Source: JAIQFR01 sp041494445
GTDB taxonomy: Bacteria > Acidobacteriota > Polarisedimenticolia > Polarisedimenticolales > JAIQFR01
NCBI GenBank assembly: GCA_041494445.1
Contig: JBGQAU010000002.1
Location: forward strand, 35,534 to 99,533
Direction: 5' to 3'
Length of the DNA: 64,000 nucleotides
The position numbers and the translations under genes were made by a program. Under the pieces are notes generated by a model. The model made no database searches. It saw only the letters and a list, made by a program, of their open reading frames with translations, and was not told where the DNA came from. This document shows, piece by piece, positions 10,914 through 18,357 of the stretch; the first letter of the stretch is position 1, and each line of letters starts with the position of its first letter.

Positions 10914-11803
10914 GCCAGGCGATACAGGACGTGTCGTCGTTCATCGGCGACGACGAGATCTTCGTCCGGATGACGCTGGCGCAGCGGCTCCAGCATGCCT
11001 TGATCATCGTCACGTTCACGACGCTGGTCCTGACCGGATTCCCGCTGGTCTATCCGAGCTTGGGGATCTGGAACTGGATCGGGCTCGGCCCCTCCGGCTT
11101 CGGCGTCCGCTCGCTCGTGCACCGGATCGCCGGAGGCGGGCTGATCTTCGTCAGCCTCTGGCACGTCGCCTACGTGATGCTGACCGAGGAGGGAGGGCGT
11201 TACTTCCGCGAGATGATGCCGAAGCTGGTCGACGCCCGGCAGCTGATCGAGTCGTTCATGAACAAGCTCGGCCTCATGGAGTCGCTGCACCGGCGAGGCC
11301 TGCTCAGGGGGCTCCTGGACCGGAACCCCTGGCTCCGCTTCGCCGAGCCGCCCCGGTACGGGAAGTACAACTGGGTCGAGAAGTTCGAGTACCTCGCCAT
11401 CGTGTGGGGCAACTTCGTGATGATCCTGACCGGTCTCTGCCTCTGGTTCTTCGAGGCGGCGTTCGCGCTTTTCCCGAAGCCGGCCGTCGACATCATCAAG
11501 CTGGTCCACGGATTCGAGGCGCTGCTCGCCTTTCTCGCGATCATCATCTGGCACATGTACTGCGTCCACCTCAACCCGGAGGTGTTCCCGATGAGCCGCA
11601 TGTGGCTCAACGGGAGGATCTCCGGTAAGCTTCTCCGTCACCACTACCCGGGTTGGTACCGGGAGATCGAGGCCGAACGCCGGGAGAAGGCCCGCGTCGA
11701 GGCGGCGCTCCGGTGGTACGACTTGCAGCAGCCGCCCGGGGGGGCGGAGGGCGCGCGGAATGTCGCAGGAGACGGGGAAGGGGGCCGCCCGGCGGGACGC
11801 TGA
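10910..11803 (+). CDS. Membrane cytochrome b subunit (FdnI/HydC-like)
   Basis: 297-residue integral membrane protein with four or five predicted helices, centred near residues 30, 75, 165 and 205. Conserved histidines in the helices (LQHALI, LVHRIAGGG, SLWHVAY, LVHGFEA, IWHMYCVH) are candidate axial ligands for two b haems, as in the FdnI/CybH family. A YGKYNWVEKFEYLAIVWG segment aligns by eye with YGRWTYWEKFDYFAVFWG of the 19-haem fusion, so the two b modules are paralogues. With the 11-haem protein it should form a quinol dehydrogenase or reductase. The start ATG overlaps the previous stop by 4 bp and its 3' end overlaps the next gene by 44 bp. Confidence 0.88.
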   Translation: MSQAIQDVSSFIGDDEIFVRMTLAQRLQHALIIVTFTTLVLTGFPLVYPSLGIWNWIGLGPSGFGVRSLVHRIAGGGLIFVSLWHVAYVMLTEEGGRYFREMMPKLVDARQLIESFMNKLGLMESLHRRGLLRGLLDRNPWLRFAEPPRYGKYNWVEKFEYLAIVWGNFVMILTGLCLWFFEAAFALFPKPAVDIIKLVHGFEALLAFLAIIIWHMYCVHLNPEVFPMSRMWLNGRISGKLLRHHYPGWYREIEAERREKARVEAALRWYDLQQPPGGAEGARNVAGDGEGGRPAGR

Positions 11804-12434
11804 GGACCTCGGGCGAGCCGTCGCGATTCTGGTCGCGGTCGGGATCGCCCTGGGCCTGGGGTTCAACGCGCTGGGAAGGGCGGGGACGCCCCCGCGAGGG
11901 CTTCCCTGGATCGCCGAGGTGAAGCCCCTTCTCACCCTCGAAGAGTTGAGGGGAAGGATTCCGGGCGCCGCTCCGGCGCCGCCGGCCGCGCGCGCGCCCG
12001 TCAGCGACGATCCGCTGGCCCTCTCGGGAGGTGCGGTGGAAAGTGGGGCGGGCGTTCCGGAGATCCCTGACGTCGACCGGCCGGTCAAGATCCAGCTCCC
12101 CGCGGTGAAGAAGTTCTTCGATGCCGGCGCGGCGCTGTTCGTGGACGCCCGCGAGGCGGCCGACTACGCCGCGGGGCACGTGCGCGGGGCCGTCAACCTG
12201 CCGTTCGACGAGTCGGTCACCGATCCCGAGCGGCTCGAGAAGCTCGCCAGCGGCGGGAAGCCGATCATCGTGTATTGCGGCGGTGGTGGCTGCGAGGTGT
12301 CGATCCAGCTCGCCGGAGCGCTGATGCAGGCGGGCCACCGCAAGGTGCTGGTCGACGAGGGCGGGTTCGGGGAGTGGGAAGCCGCGAAGTACCCGATCGC
12401 CAAGGGGGACGAGCCCGGGGAAGCGACGCGCTGA
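11760..12434 (+). CDS. Membrane-anchored rhodanese-domain protein
   Basis: 224 residues: a short basic N-terminus, one transmembrane helix (about 20-38), a Pro/Ala-rich linker, then a rhodanese fold (about 112-213) exposed to the periplasm if the helix is a signal anchor. The active-site loop is YCGGGGCE, with the first Cys in the catalytic position and a second Cys five residues on; many single-domain rhodaneses have only one. Such domains transfer sulfane sulfur or act on thiols. It overlaps the cytochrome b gene by 44 bp and the next start by 1 bp, so it is co-translated with the cytochrome complex. A role in sulfur-compound metabolism or in thiol/haem-site maintenance is inference. Confidence 0.85.
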   Translation: MSQETGKGAARRDAEDLGRAVAILVAVGIALGLGFNALGRAGTPPRGLPWIAEVKPLLTLEELRGRIPGAAPAPPAARAPVSDDPLALSGGAVESGAGVPEIPDVDRPVKIQLPAVKKFFDAGAALFVDAREAADYAAGHVRGAVNLPFDESVTDPERLEKLASGGKPIIVYCGGGGCEVSIQLAGALMQAGHRKVLVDEGGFGEWEAAKYPIAKGDEPGEATR

Positions 12435-12898
12435 TGGACGCGTTCCGCCGCCTGCTCTCCGATCGCCGCACGATCCGGGCCGGGCAGCTCGCGATCGGCC
12501 TGATCTTCGTGACCGCCTCGCTGAGCAAGATCGGCGACCTCTCCGCGTTCGCGCAGCAGGTCCACAACTTCCGGGTCGCGCCGGTGTGGAGCGAGAACCT
12601 GATCGCGATGACCCTCCCCTGGATCGAGTTGGTCGCCGCGTTGTCCCTGATCCTCGGCGTGCGCCCGCGGTCCGGAGCCGCGGTCGTCACGGTGCTGATG
12701 GCCGGGTTCACCGCCGGCGTCGTCCTGGCGATGGCCCGCGGCCTCGACTTCGAGTGCGGGTGCTTCGGGACCGCGGATCACACGAGGGTCGGCGCGATCA
12801 AGCTCGCGGAGAACCTGCTGATGCTGGGGACCTCGCTCGTGGCCGTCCGATGGCCGGTCGGGGCTTCGCCTAGCGCGACGGCTGGCCGAGCTTATTGA
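12434..12898 (+). CDS. MauE/DoxX-family membrane protein
   Basis: 154 residues with four predicted transmembrane helices (about 16-34, 54-74, 78-98 and 115-135). The conserved loop ECGCFG (about 111-116) has the Cys pair typical of MauE, a protein needed for disulfide formation and maturation of methylamine dehydrogenase; related MauE/DoxX proteins pair with thiol-redox partners. The ATG at 12434 shares a base with the rhodanese stop, so the two are tightly coupled. Together they look like a thiol/disulfide or sulfur-handling module that serves the upstream cytochromes (inference). Its 3' end overlaps the convergent rpsT by 29 bp. Confidence 0.82.
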   Translation: MDAFRRLLSDRRTIRAGQLAIGLIFVTASLSKIGDLSAFAQQVHNFRVAPVWSENLIAMTLPWIELVAALSLILGVRPRSGAAVVTVLMAGFTAGVVLAMARGLDFECGCFGTADHTRVGAIKLAENLLMLGTSLVAVRWPVGASPSATAGRAY

Positions 12899-13145
12899 CC
12901 GCCCGGGTCGCGCGGGACTTCGTCCGCGCCGCGGCGTTGTCGTGGAGGATTCCCAGCTTCGCCGTGCGGTCGACGAGGGAGAGCGTCTCAGGCAGCAGTT
13001 CCCGGGCCGCCTTTTCGTCGCCCGAGGCCACCGCCTTCCGGAACTTCTTCACCTGCGTGCGCAGGCGCGATGCGTGCTGCCGGTTGAGGACGCGGCGCTT
13101 CTCGTCCTGGCGGTGTTTCTTGAGCGCGGATGTGTGGGACGCCAT
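12870..13145 (-). CDS. rpsT: 30S ribosomal protein S20
   Basis: Primary 16S rRNA-binding protein of the small subunit body. The 91-residue product starts MASHTSALKKHRQDEKRR and keeps the basic three-helix pattern with the NRQHASRLRT and TRAVNKLGQPSR-like segments expected of S20. The ATG at 13145 follows GAAGGAG; an upstream in-frame ATG at 13235 would add 30 unrelated residues. A strong promoter lies about 100 nt upstream. The 3' end runs 29 bp into the convergent MauE-like gene. Confidence 0.96.
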   Translation of the reverse strand: MASHTSALKKHRQDEKRRVLNRQHASRLRTQVKKFRKAVASGDEKAARELLPETLSLVDRTAKLGILHDNAAARTKSRATRAVNKLGQPSR

Positions 13146-13250
13146 ACGGGGTCTCTCGCTCCTTCCCGTCGCGCCGGGACCGGGGGCTTGCTGCCGGCCC
13201 CCGAGGAGCCGGTGGGGCCCCCGTTCCGCTTCCACGCGACGTAAGCGCGA

Positions 13251-13279
13251 ATTCTAGAGAACCGGGGCCGGATCGTCAA
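13251..13279 (-). promoter_or_regulatory. Sigma-70-type promoter for rpsT
   Basis: On the minus strand TTGACG (13279-13274), a 17-bp spacer and TAGAAT (13256-13251). This is a near-consensus promoter with the expected start of transcription near 13244, about 100 nt before the rpsT ATG. Confidence 0.7.
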
Positions 13280-13292
13280 GGGACGGCCGGGC

Positions 13293-14132
13293 TTACCTCC
13301 TGGAGGCGCCCAGGCTCGACAGCTTGTCCCGCGCGATCCGGGCCTCGTCGCTCGACGGATACGTCGTGGCGACATAGCGGAGCTGGACGATCGCCTGAGC
13401 GATCTGGTTCTGCTCGAGGAAGGCCAGTCCTTTCTTCAGGTTGGCCGCGGCGGCCCGGTCGCTCTGCGGGTACTTGTCGAGCACCCGGTCGAACGCCTCG
13501 ACCGCCTCGGCGAACTTCCCCTGGCTGAAGAGGCATTCGGCGACCCAGTAGAGCGCATTGTCGGCGAGATCGCTGTCCGGGTATCGGGTCGCGTACTCCT
13601 GGAACCCGGAGACCGCCAGGACGAAGTTCCCCTTGGAAAAGTCGGCGTAGGCCGTGTTGTAGAGCGACTGCGGGTCGGGGACCGCTTCGGCGGAAGCCGT
13701 CCCCGGGGCGGGCGGCGCCACGGCGACCTCGGGAGCGGCCCCGGCGGGCGACCCCGGAGACGCGGCGGCGGCGCGGCGCGCCAGCTCGCGGTTGGCCTGG
13801 ACGTCCGACGACAGACGGTCCACCCGCCGGTTCGTCTCCTTGACTCGCTCGTCCAGCGCGGCTTGCTGGCGCGTGACCTCGTCGAGCCGGACCCTGAGGT
13901 CCGCGAATTCGGAGCGCTTCACGGGATCCTGGCCGGTCATTCTGCTCTCGACTCCGGCGAGGTGCTCCCGCGCGTCGGCCTGCTCCTTCCCGATCTTCAG
14001 GATGTCCTGCCGCACGTCGGCCATGTCCTTCTCGAGCCGGGCCACCTGGTCCGGCAACACGCAGGCCGACGCCGCGAGCGCCGCGGCGATCGCGGGGGCG
14101 AGGCGCAGCATGTGTCGGGCCGCTCCGCGCAT
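13293..14132 (-). CDS. cpoB: Tol-Pal system protein CpoB/YbgF
   Basis: 279-residue envelope protein. A leader ending near ASAC (residue 24) could be lipidated, though the lipobox is relaxed. Residues about 27-110 are a heptad-rich coiled coil (the YbgF trimerisation region), followed by an Ala/Pro linker and TPR repeats (about 158-275, beginning YNTAYADFSKGNF). In E. coli CpoB couples outer-membrane constriction by Tol-Pal to PBP1B activity. It is the last gene of the tol-pal run, 46 bp after pal, with GAGGAG before its ATG. Confidence 0.93.
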   Translation of the reverse strand: MRGAARHMLRLAPAIAAALAASACVLPDQVARLEKDMADVRQDILKIGKEQADAREHLAGVESRMTGQDPVKRSEFADLRVRLDEVTRQQAALDERVKETNRRVDRLSSDVQANRELARRAAAASPGSPAGAAPEVAVAPPAPGTASAEAVPDPQSLYNTAYADFSKGNFVLAVSGFQEYATRYPDSDLADNALYWVAECLFSQGKFAEAVEAFDRVLDKYPQSDRAAAANLKKGLAFLEQNQIAQAIVQLRYVATTYPSSDEARIARDKLSSLGASRR

Positions 14133-14178
14133 GGTGTGCTCCTCGATGGCCGGTCGGCGGAGATTTGCCTTCGCGGCG

Positions 14179-14757
14179 TCAGGACTCGATGACGAACTCG
14201 GCCCGGCGGTTCTTCGCCCTCGCGGCGTCGTCGTGGCCGGGATCCACCGGGCGCTCCTTGCCGTACGAGATGGTCCTGAGGCGCGACGGGTCGATCCCGA
14301 GCCCCGCGAGGTAGTCCCTTACCGAAGCCGCACGGCGCTGGCCGAGCGCCAGGTTGTACTCCACCGTCCCGCGCTCGTCGCAGTTCCCTTCGACCCTCAC
14401 GACGCGCCCCGGGTTCGCCTTGAGCCACTCCGCGTTGGCCTGAAGCGTCGCGCGCGTCGCGTCGGACAGATCGGACTTGTCGTAGTCGAAGTAGACCGTC
14501 GACAGAATCTTCTTCCGGTTCAGCTCGTCCACCGTGCTCTCCGCGGCGATGGGCGTCGAGGAGACCGGCTGGGTCGGGAAGGACTCGGTCACCTCTTTCT
14601 TCGGCTCGGCCCCCGGCGGTTGCGCGGGCACGGCCTTGTGCTCGGCCTCGGCGGGCGTCGCGGCCGGAGAGATCGGCTGCGTCCTCCGGCAGCTCCCCGC
14701 CGACAGGAGCGGGACCACGAGCAGAACAGCGCAGAACAGAGCGAGGCGGGAGCGCAT
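14179..14757 (-). CDS. pal: Peptidoglycan-associated lipoprotein Pal
   Basis: Outer-membrane lipoprotein that anchors to peptidoglycan and binds TolB. 192 residues: signal peptide with a probable lipidation Cys near residue 23, a Pro-rich linker, then an OmpA-like domain (about 82-190) with VYFDYDKSDL, the GNCDERGTVEYN loop and NLALGQRRA, the usual diaminopimelate-binding signature. The ATG at 14757 has AAGGAG 8 nt upstream. It sits between tolB and cpoB in the canonical order. Confidence 0.95.
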   Translation of the reverse strand: MRSRLALFCAVLLVVPLLSAGSCRRTQPISPAATPAEAEHKAVPAQPPGAEPKKEVTESFPTQPVSSTPIAAESTVDELNRKKILSTVYFDYDKSDLSDATRATLQANAEWLKANPGRVVRVEGNCDERGTVEYNLALGQRRAASVRDYLAGLGIDPSRLRTISYGKERPVDPGHDDAARAKNRRAEFVIES

Positions 14758-14873
14758 CGTGATTCTCCTTCGCGCGCGAGCGCGCCGACCGTTCGAGGTT
14801 AACAGAACCCGGTAGCGGGATGCAAGGAAACCCGGGTGACCCCGGGAACGACGTCGACGAGCCGCCACCCCCC

Positions 14874-16220
14874 TCAGCGGGACCAGTCGGGAGTGTAGGA
14901 GTCGCTTCCGCGGGTCAGCTGGCGCACGCCGGTGCCGTCGGCGGCCATGGCGTAGATCTGCCACGCGCCGGAGCGGTTCGACGCGAACACCAGGTGCCGG
15001 CCGTCGCCTGCCCATCTCGGGTCCTCGTTGCTCCCTTCGCCGCGGGTGAGGCGGGTCGAGGCACCGGTCACGAGGTTCAGCACCACCACGTCGAAGCGCC
15101 CCTCGCGGCGCGAGACGAACGCCAGGCGGTCCCCCTTCGGCGACCACGCAGCGGAGTCGTTGAAGTCCCCCTCGGTGGACACGCGGCGCACGTTGAGCCC
15201 CTCCGCGTCCATGATGTAGACCTGGGGGCTGCCGGAGCGATCGGAGGTGAACGCGATCTCCCGTCCGTTGGGAGAGAAGGACGGCGAGGTCTCGATGCCG
15301 GGGGTGTGCGTGAGGCGCGTGTTGCGGCCGGTGCCCAGGTCCACCACGTAGATCTCGGAGTTCCCGTCGGCGTCCGAGTTGTACACGATCCTCCGCCCGT
15401 CCTGCGACCAGGCCGGAGCCGAATTCAGGTCGCCGCCCGCGGTGGCCACGCGGGTCCGGCGGCCTTCGTTGTCCATGAGGTAGATCGCCGGGCGGCCGCT
15501 GCTCCACGAAACGTACGCGAGACGCTCCCCGTCGGGGGACCACGCGGGCGAGAGGTTCAGCGTCCCGGAGGTCGTGAGCCGGCGGAGCCGGCGCCCGTCG
15601 TAGTCCATCAGGTAGATCTCCTTCCCGTCGCCGTGCTTCGAGCAGAACGCGATACGGGACAGGGCCACTCCGGGGCGCCCCGTGAAGTGGCGCACGAGGT
15701 CGTCGGAGAGCTGATGGGCGATCCGTCGGGCAAGGTCCGTCCCGCCGCCGTAACGGCGGGCGAACGCCATCGTCCGGCTGGGATTGTCGTAGAGCCTGGC
15801 CTCGAGGTCGATCCGGTCCCCCTGGAGGGCGACGCGGCACAACACCAGCGTGTCCGCGCCGATCGACCGCCAGTCGTCGTAGGGGACCGCGTTCGCCTTC
15901 GGGGCGGGCACCAGCCGGTACAACGACGGGTCCACGACGTCGAAGAAGCCGGCGAAGCGGAGGTCGTCGCGAAGGGTTTCGACGATCTCCTGGGCCGGTC
16001 CCGCCGCCGAGGCGGCGGCGTCGGCGGCGGGCAGCGCGATGCGGATCGGTGTGAACCCTTCGCCGGTGACCACGCCGGTGATCTGGGGCTGGGAGGGTTG
16101 CTGGGGCAGCGCCGGTCCCGAGGCGGCGGCGATCGCCGCGACCGCGACGAGGGCGGTGCTTCGGACGAAGGCGCGTCGAGAGGCGGCCGCGCCGGCACGG
16201 GAAAGCGGATCAGGCATCAC
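14874..16220 (-). CDS. tolB: Tol-Pal system beta-propeller protein TolB
   Basis: Periplasmic partner of Pal and TolA. 448 residues: twin-Arg-containing leader (SRRAFVRSTALVAVAA), the N-terminal alpha/beta TolB domain (about 45-175), then a six-bladed WD40-like propeller with repeated SPAWSPDG and PAWSQDG motifs (residues about 190-448). The leader carries SRRAF, close to a Tat motif, although TolB usually uses Sec. It lies 21 bp downstream of tolA in the same operon. Confidence 0.95.
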   Translation of the reverse strand: MMPDPLSRAGAAASRRAFVRSTALVAVAAIAAASGPALPQQPSQPQITGVVTGEGFTPIRIALPAADAAASAAGPAQEIVETLRDDLRFAGFFDVVDPSLYRLVPAPKANAVPYDDWRSIGADTLVLCRVALQGDRIDLEARLYDNPSRTMAFARRYGGGTDLARRIAHQLSDDLVRHFTGRPGVALSRIAFCSKHGDGKEIYLMDYDGRRLRRLTTSGTLNLSPAWSPDGERLAYVSWSSGRPAIYLMDNEGRRTRVATAGGDLNSAPAWSQDGRRIVYNSDADGNSEIYVVDLGTGRNTRLTHTPGIETSPSFSPNGREIAFTSDRSGSPQVYIMDAEGLNVRRVSTEGDFNDSAAWSPKGDRLAFVSRREGRFDVVVLNLVTGASTRLTRGEGSNEDPRWAGDGRHLVFASNRSGAWQIYAMAADGTGVRQLTRGSDSYTPDWSR

Positions 16221-16241
16221 GGGTCCTCGAGCACCTTGCGC

Positions 16242-17036
16242 TCACGGGTTCCCTGGGCTCCAGCGGAACTCGAAGCGCGCGGCGAACGGCGGCTGTCCCC
16301 AGCCGGAGGGGAGCGGGGGCAGCGGGGAAGCGTCCTGGACCGCGCTGAGCGCGGAACGGTCGAGCGACGGGACCCCGCTGGAGTCGGCGACCTTGACGTT
16401 GCGGAGGGTTCCGTCGCGATCCACGTCGAACGTGACCGTCACCGAAAGGGTGCCGCGCACGCCTTCCAGCACCGGCCGGATCCAGCGGCTCTGCAAGGAC
16501 GCGACGACGGTCGCCCGGTACCAGGCGAGCTGGGAATCCACCACGTCCATCGAGAAGATGCCGGTACCGCCGGCGGCGCCGACCCCCGGTCCCGCGGGCC
16601 CTGGGGATCCTGACGCAGGGCCAGGGGACGCCGGTCCGGGCGGCGGCATCGGGCCGGTGGTCGGGAGCGGCGGCGCGGTCTTCGGCTGCGGCTTCTCCGT
16701 CTTTCCTTCCTTCTTCTTGTTCTTGTTGTTCTTGTCGGCCGCCTTCGCCGGCGGCTTCGGAGCGTCGAGCCGGACGCCGGACGCCGGAGCCGGCGGCGCG
16801 GCATGGGGGGGCGCGGAAGCTCCGCCGCCGGCGGAGGTCCCCGGCGAGGGAAACGGCGCCGCAAGCCCTACGACCCAGGCGTCGCCGATCGGCGCCGGCC
16901 GGTGGTGAAGACCGGGTAAGATCGCCAGCGCGGCGGTGGCGCAGACGTGGACGAAGAGGGAGCCGGTCACGAAGGGAACCAGCGGGCTTCGCCGGGGCCC
17001 GACCCGGATCACCAGCGAGATCCCTCGCCGCGTCAC
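16242..17036 (-). CDS. tolA: TolA/TonB-type energy-transducing protein
   Basis: Inner-membrane protein linking TolQR to Pal/TolB. 264 residues: a cytoplasmic basic start, one transmembrane helix (about 22-42), a long Pro/Ala/Gly-rich periplasmic spacer with a Lys/Asn-rich patch (about 95-115), and a C-terminal TonB_C-like domain (about 175-264) with SLQSRWIRPVLEG and VTVTFDVDRDGTLRNV. It is short compared with E. coli TolA (about 420 residues). The GTG start at 17036 overlaps the tolR stop by 4 bp. Position between tolR and tolB supports TolA rather than TonB. Confidence 0.87.
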   Translation of the reverse strand: MTRRGISLVIRVGPRRSPLVPFVTGSLFVHVCATAALAILPGLHHRPAPIGDAWVVGLAAPFPSPGTSAGGGASAPPHAAPPAPASGVRLDAPKPPAKAADKNNKNKKKEGKTEKPQPKTAPPLPTTGPMPPPGPASPGPASGSPGPAGPGVGAAGGTGIFSMDVVDSQLAWYRATVVASLQSRWIRPVLEGVRGTLSVTVTFDVDRDGTLRNVKVADSSGVPSLDRSALSAVQDASPLPPLPSGWGQPPFAARFEFRWSPGNP

Positions 17037-17476
17037 GGCTTCCTCTCCCCGGGGATCACGAGCGGGACCGTGACCAGCGCCACGCGGGTCACGCCGGCCT
17101 TGCGGATCCGGTCCATGACCAGCAGGACCTCTCCGTAGGGGAGGAGCTTGTCCGCGCGGAGGAACACCGTCTCCCCGGGTCGAGTCGAGGCGAGCGTCTT
17201 CATCTGCTGGCCGAGGAGATCGAGGTGGACCGGGCGATCGTTGATTCGGATCCTGCCGTCGCGGTCGAGAGAGACCACGACCCGAGCCTCCTCCATCTCC
17301 GCGGCGGTCTCCGTGGCGGGCAGATCGAGCTTGATGCCGCGCTCCAACATCGGCGCGGCCACCATCGAGATGATCAGCAGCACGAGCATCACGTCCACGA
17401 GGGGTGTGACGTTGATCTCGGCGAGCGCCCTCCGGCCTCCCGACCTGCCGCCCCCACTCGACACCGAGACGCCCAC
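17033..17476 (-). CDS. tolR: Biopolymer transporter TolR/ExbD
   Basis: 147 residues with one transmembrane helix (about 27-47) carrying the proton-path Asp of the family (INVTPLVDVMLVLLI) and a periplasmic domain ending in the VTLVT-like segment. With TolQ it forms the proton-driven motor. The GTG at 17476 is the first plausible start, about 10 nt after GGAGG; the frame is open further upstream only as a shadow of tolQ. It begins 5 bp after the tolQ stop. Confidence 0.92.
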   Translation of the reverse strand: MGVSVSSGGGRSGGRRALAEINVTPLVDVMLVLLIISMVAAPMLERGIKLDLPATETAAEMEEARVVVSLDRDGRIRINDRPVHLDLLGQQMKTLASTRPGETVFLRADKLLPYGEVLLVMDRIRKAGVTRVALVTVPLVIPGERKP

Positions 17477-17481
17477 TTGGA

Positions 17482-18168
17482 TCAGGCCCTCCGCCCCTGC
17501 ACGCGGTGGATGAAGTCGGCGATGAACTCGTCGGTCTTCGCGTCCATGCCGCGAAGCCGACCGTGGAAGTGATTGTAGGCGATCACCGCGGGGATCGCGG
17601 CGGCGAGGCCGGCGGCGGTCGTGACCAGGGCCTCGGTGATCCCCGGCGCGTACGCCGCGATCGACGCGGCGCCCGCGGTGCCGATTCCGTGGAAGGCTTT
17701 CATGATCCCCCAGACCGTCCCGAAGAGCCCGATGAAAGGGGTGGCGCTGGCGGTGGTGGCGAGGAAGCCCAGGCTCCTCTCGAGTCGGGCGGTCTGCACG
17801 AGGGCGCTCTTGCGGAGCATCCGGTCGAGCGAGTCCAGCTCGTCTCCCTGGGGCGCTCCACCGGGGGGGGGATTGAGGCTGATCTCGCGGAATCCGGCGC
17901 GGAACACCTCGGCGAGCGGGCTCTCGCGGAGCGTGGTCGTCGAATCCTGGATCGCGGCGAGGCCGCCGCCCTTCCTGAACCGCTCGAGGAAGGTCTCGGT
18001 CTCCCTCTCGGCCCTCCGGAAAACGCGCAGCCGCTCCGCGATGATCCCCCACGAGACCACCGAGAACACCGACAGGACGAGGAGGACGAACCTCCCCATC
18101 GCGCCGGAATCGCGGATCAGCGCCCAGATTTCGACTTCGCCGGCCGTCGCGGCGGGAACCATGAGCAT
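17482..18168 (-). CDS. tolQ: Tol-Pal system proton channel protein TolQ
   Basis: 228-residue inner-membrane protein of the MotA/TolQ/ExbB family with three helices (about 24-44, 130-155 and 165-195). Conserved ATASATPFIGLFGTVWG and the ITEALVTTAAGLAAAIPA stretch are present. First gene of the tolQ-tolR-tolA-tolB-pal-cpoB operon; GGGAGG precedes the ATG at 18168. It is divergent from recN across 189 bp, where I could not assign a clear tolQ promoter. Confidence 0.95.
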   Translation of the reverse strand: MLMVPAATAGEVEIWALIRDSGAMGRFVLLVLSVFSVVSWGIIAERLRVFRRAERETETFLERFRKGGGLAAIQDSTTTLRESPLAEVFRAGFREISLNPPPGGAPQGDELDSLDRMLRKSALVQTARLERSLGFLATTASATPFIGLFGTVWGIMKAFHGIGTAGAASIAAYAPGITEALVTTAAGLAAAIPAVIAYNHFHGRLRGMDAKTDEFIADFIHRVQGRRA

Positions 18169-18279
18169 GCACGACCTCCCGCGCGGCGATCGAGCCCGAG
18201 GCTCGCGCGCCGCTCGCCAAGGGTCATGCTAACCGAGGGGGGTGGGGGCGGCAAGACGCGCGCGGGGTCCGGCCGCGCC

Positions 18280-18309
18280 TCGACGCGGTTCTCCCGGCCG
18301 TGCTAGGAT
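18280..18309 (+). promoter_or_regulatory. Possible promoter for recN-coaD-larA
   Basis: TCGACG (18280-18285), 18-bp spacer, TAGGAT (18304-18309): four of six matches in each box, about 50 nt before the recN start. Weak on its own but correctly placed. Confidence 0.35.
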
Positions 18310-18357
18310 CGCGACTCCGCGCCGATGCGCCCAAAAACGCGCGGTGTCTCCGAGCCG

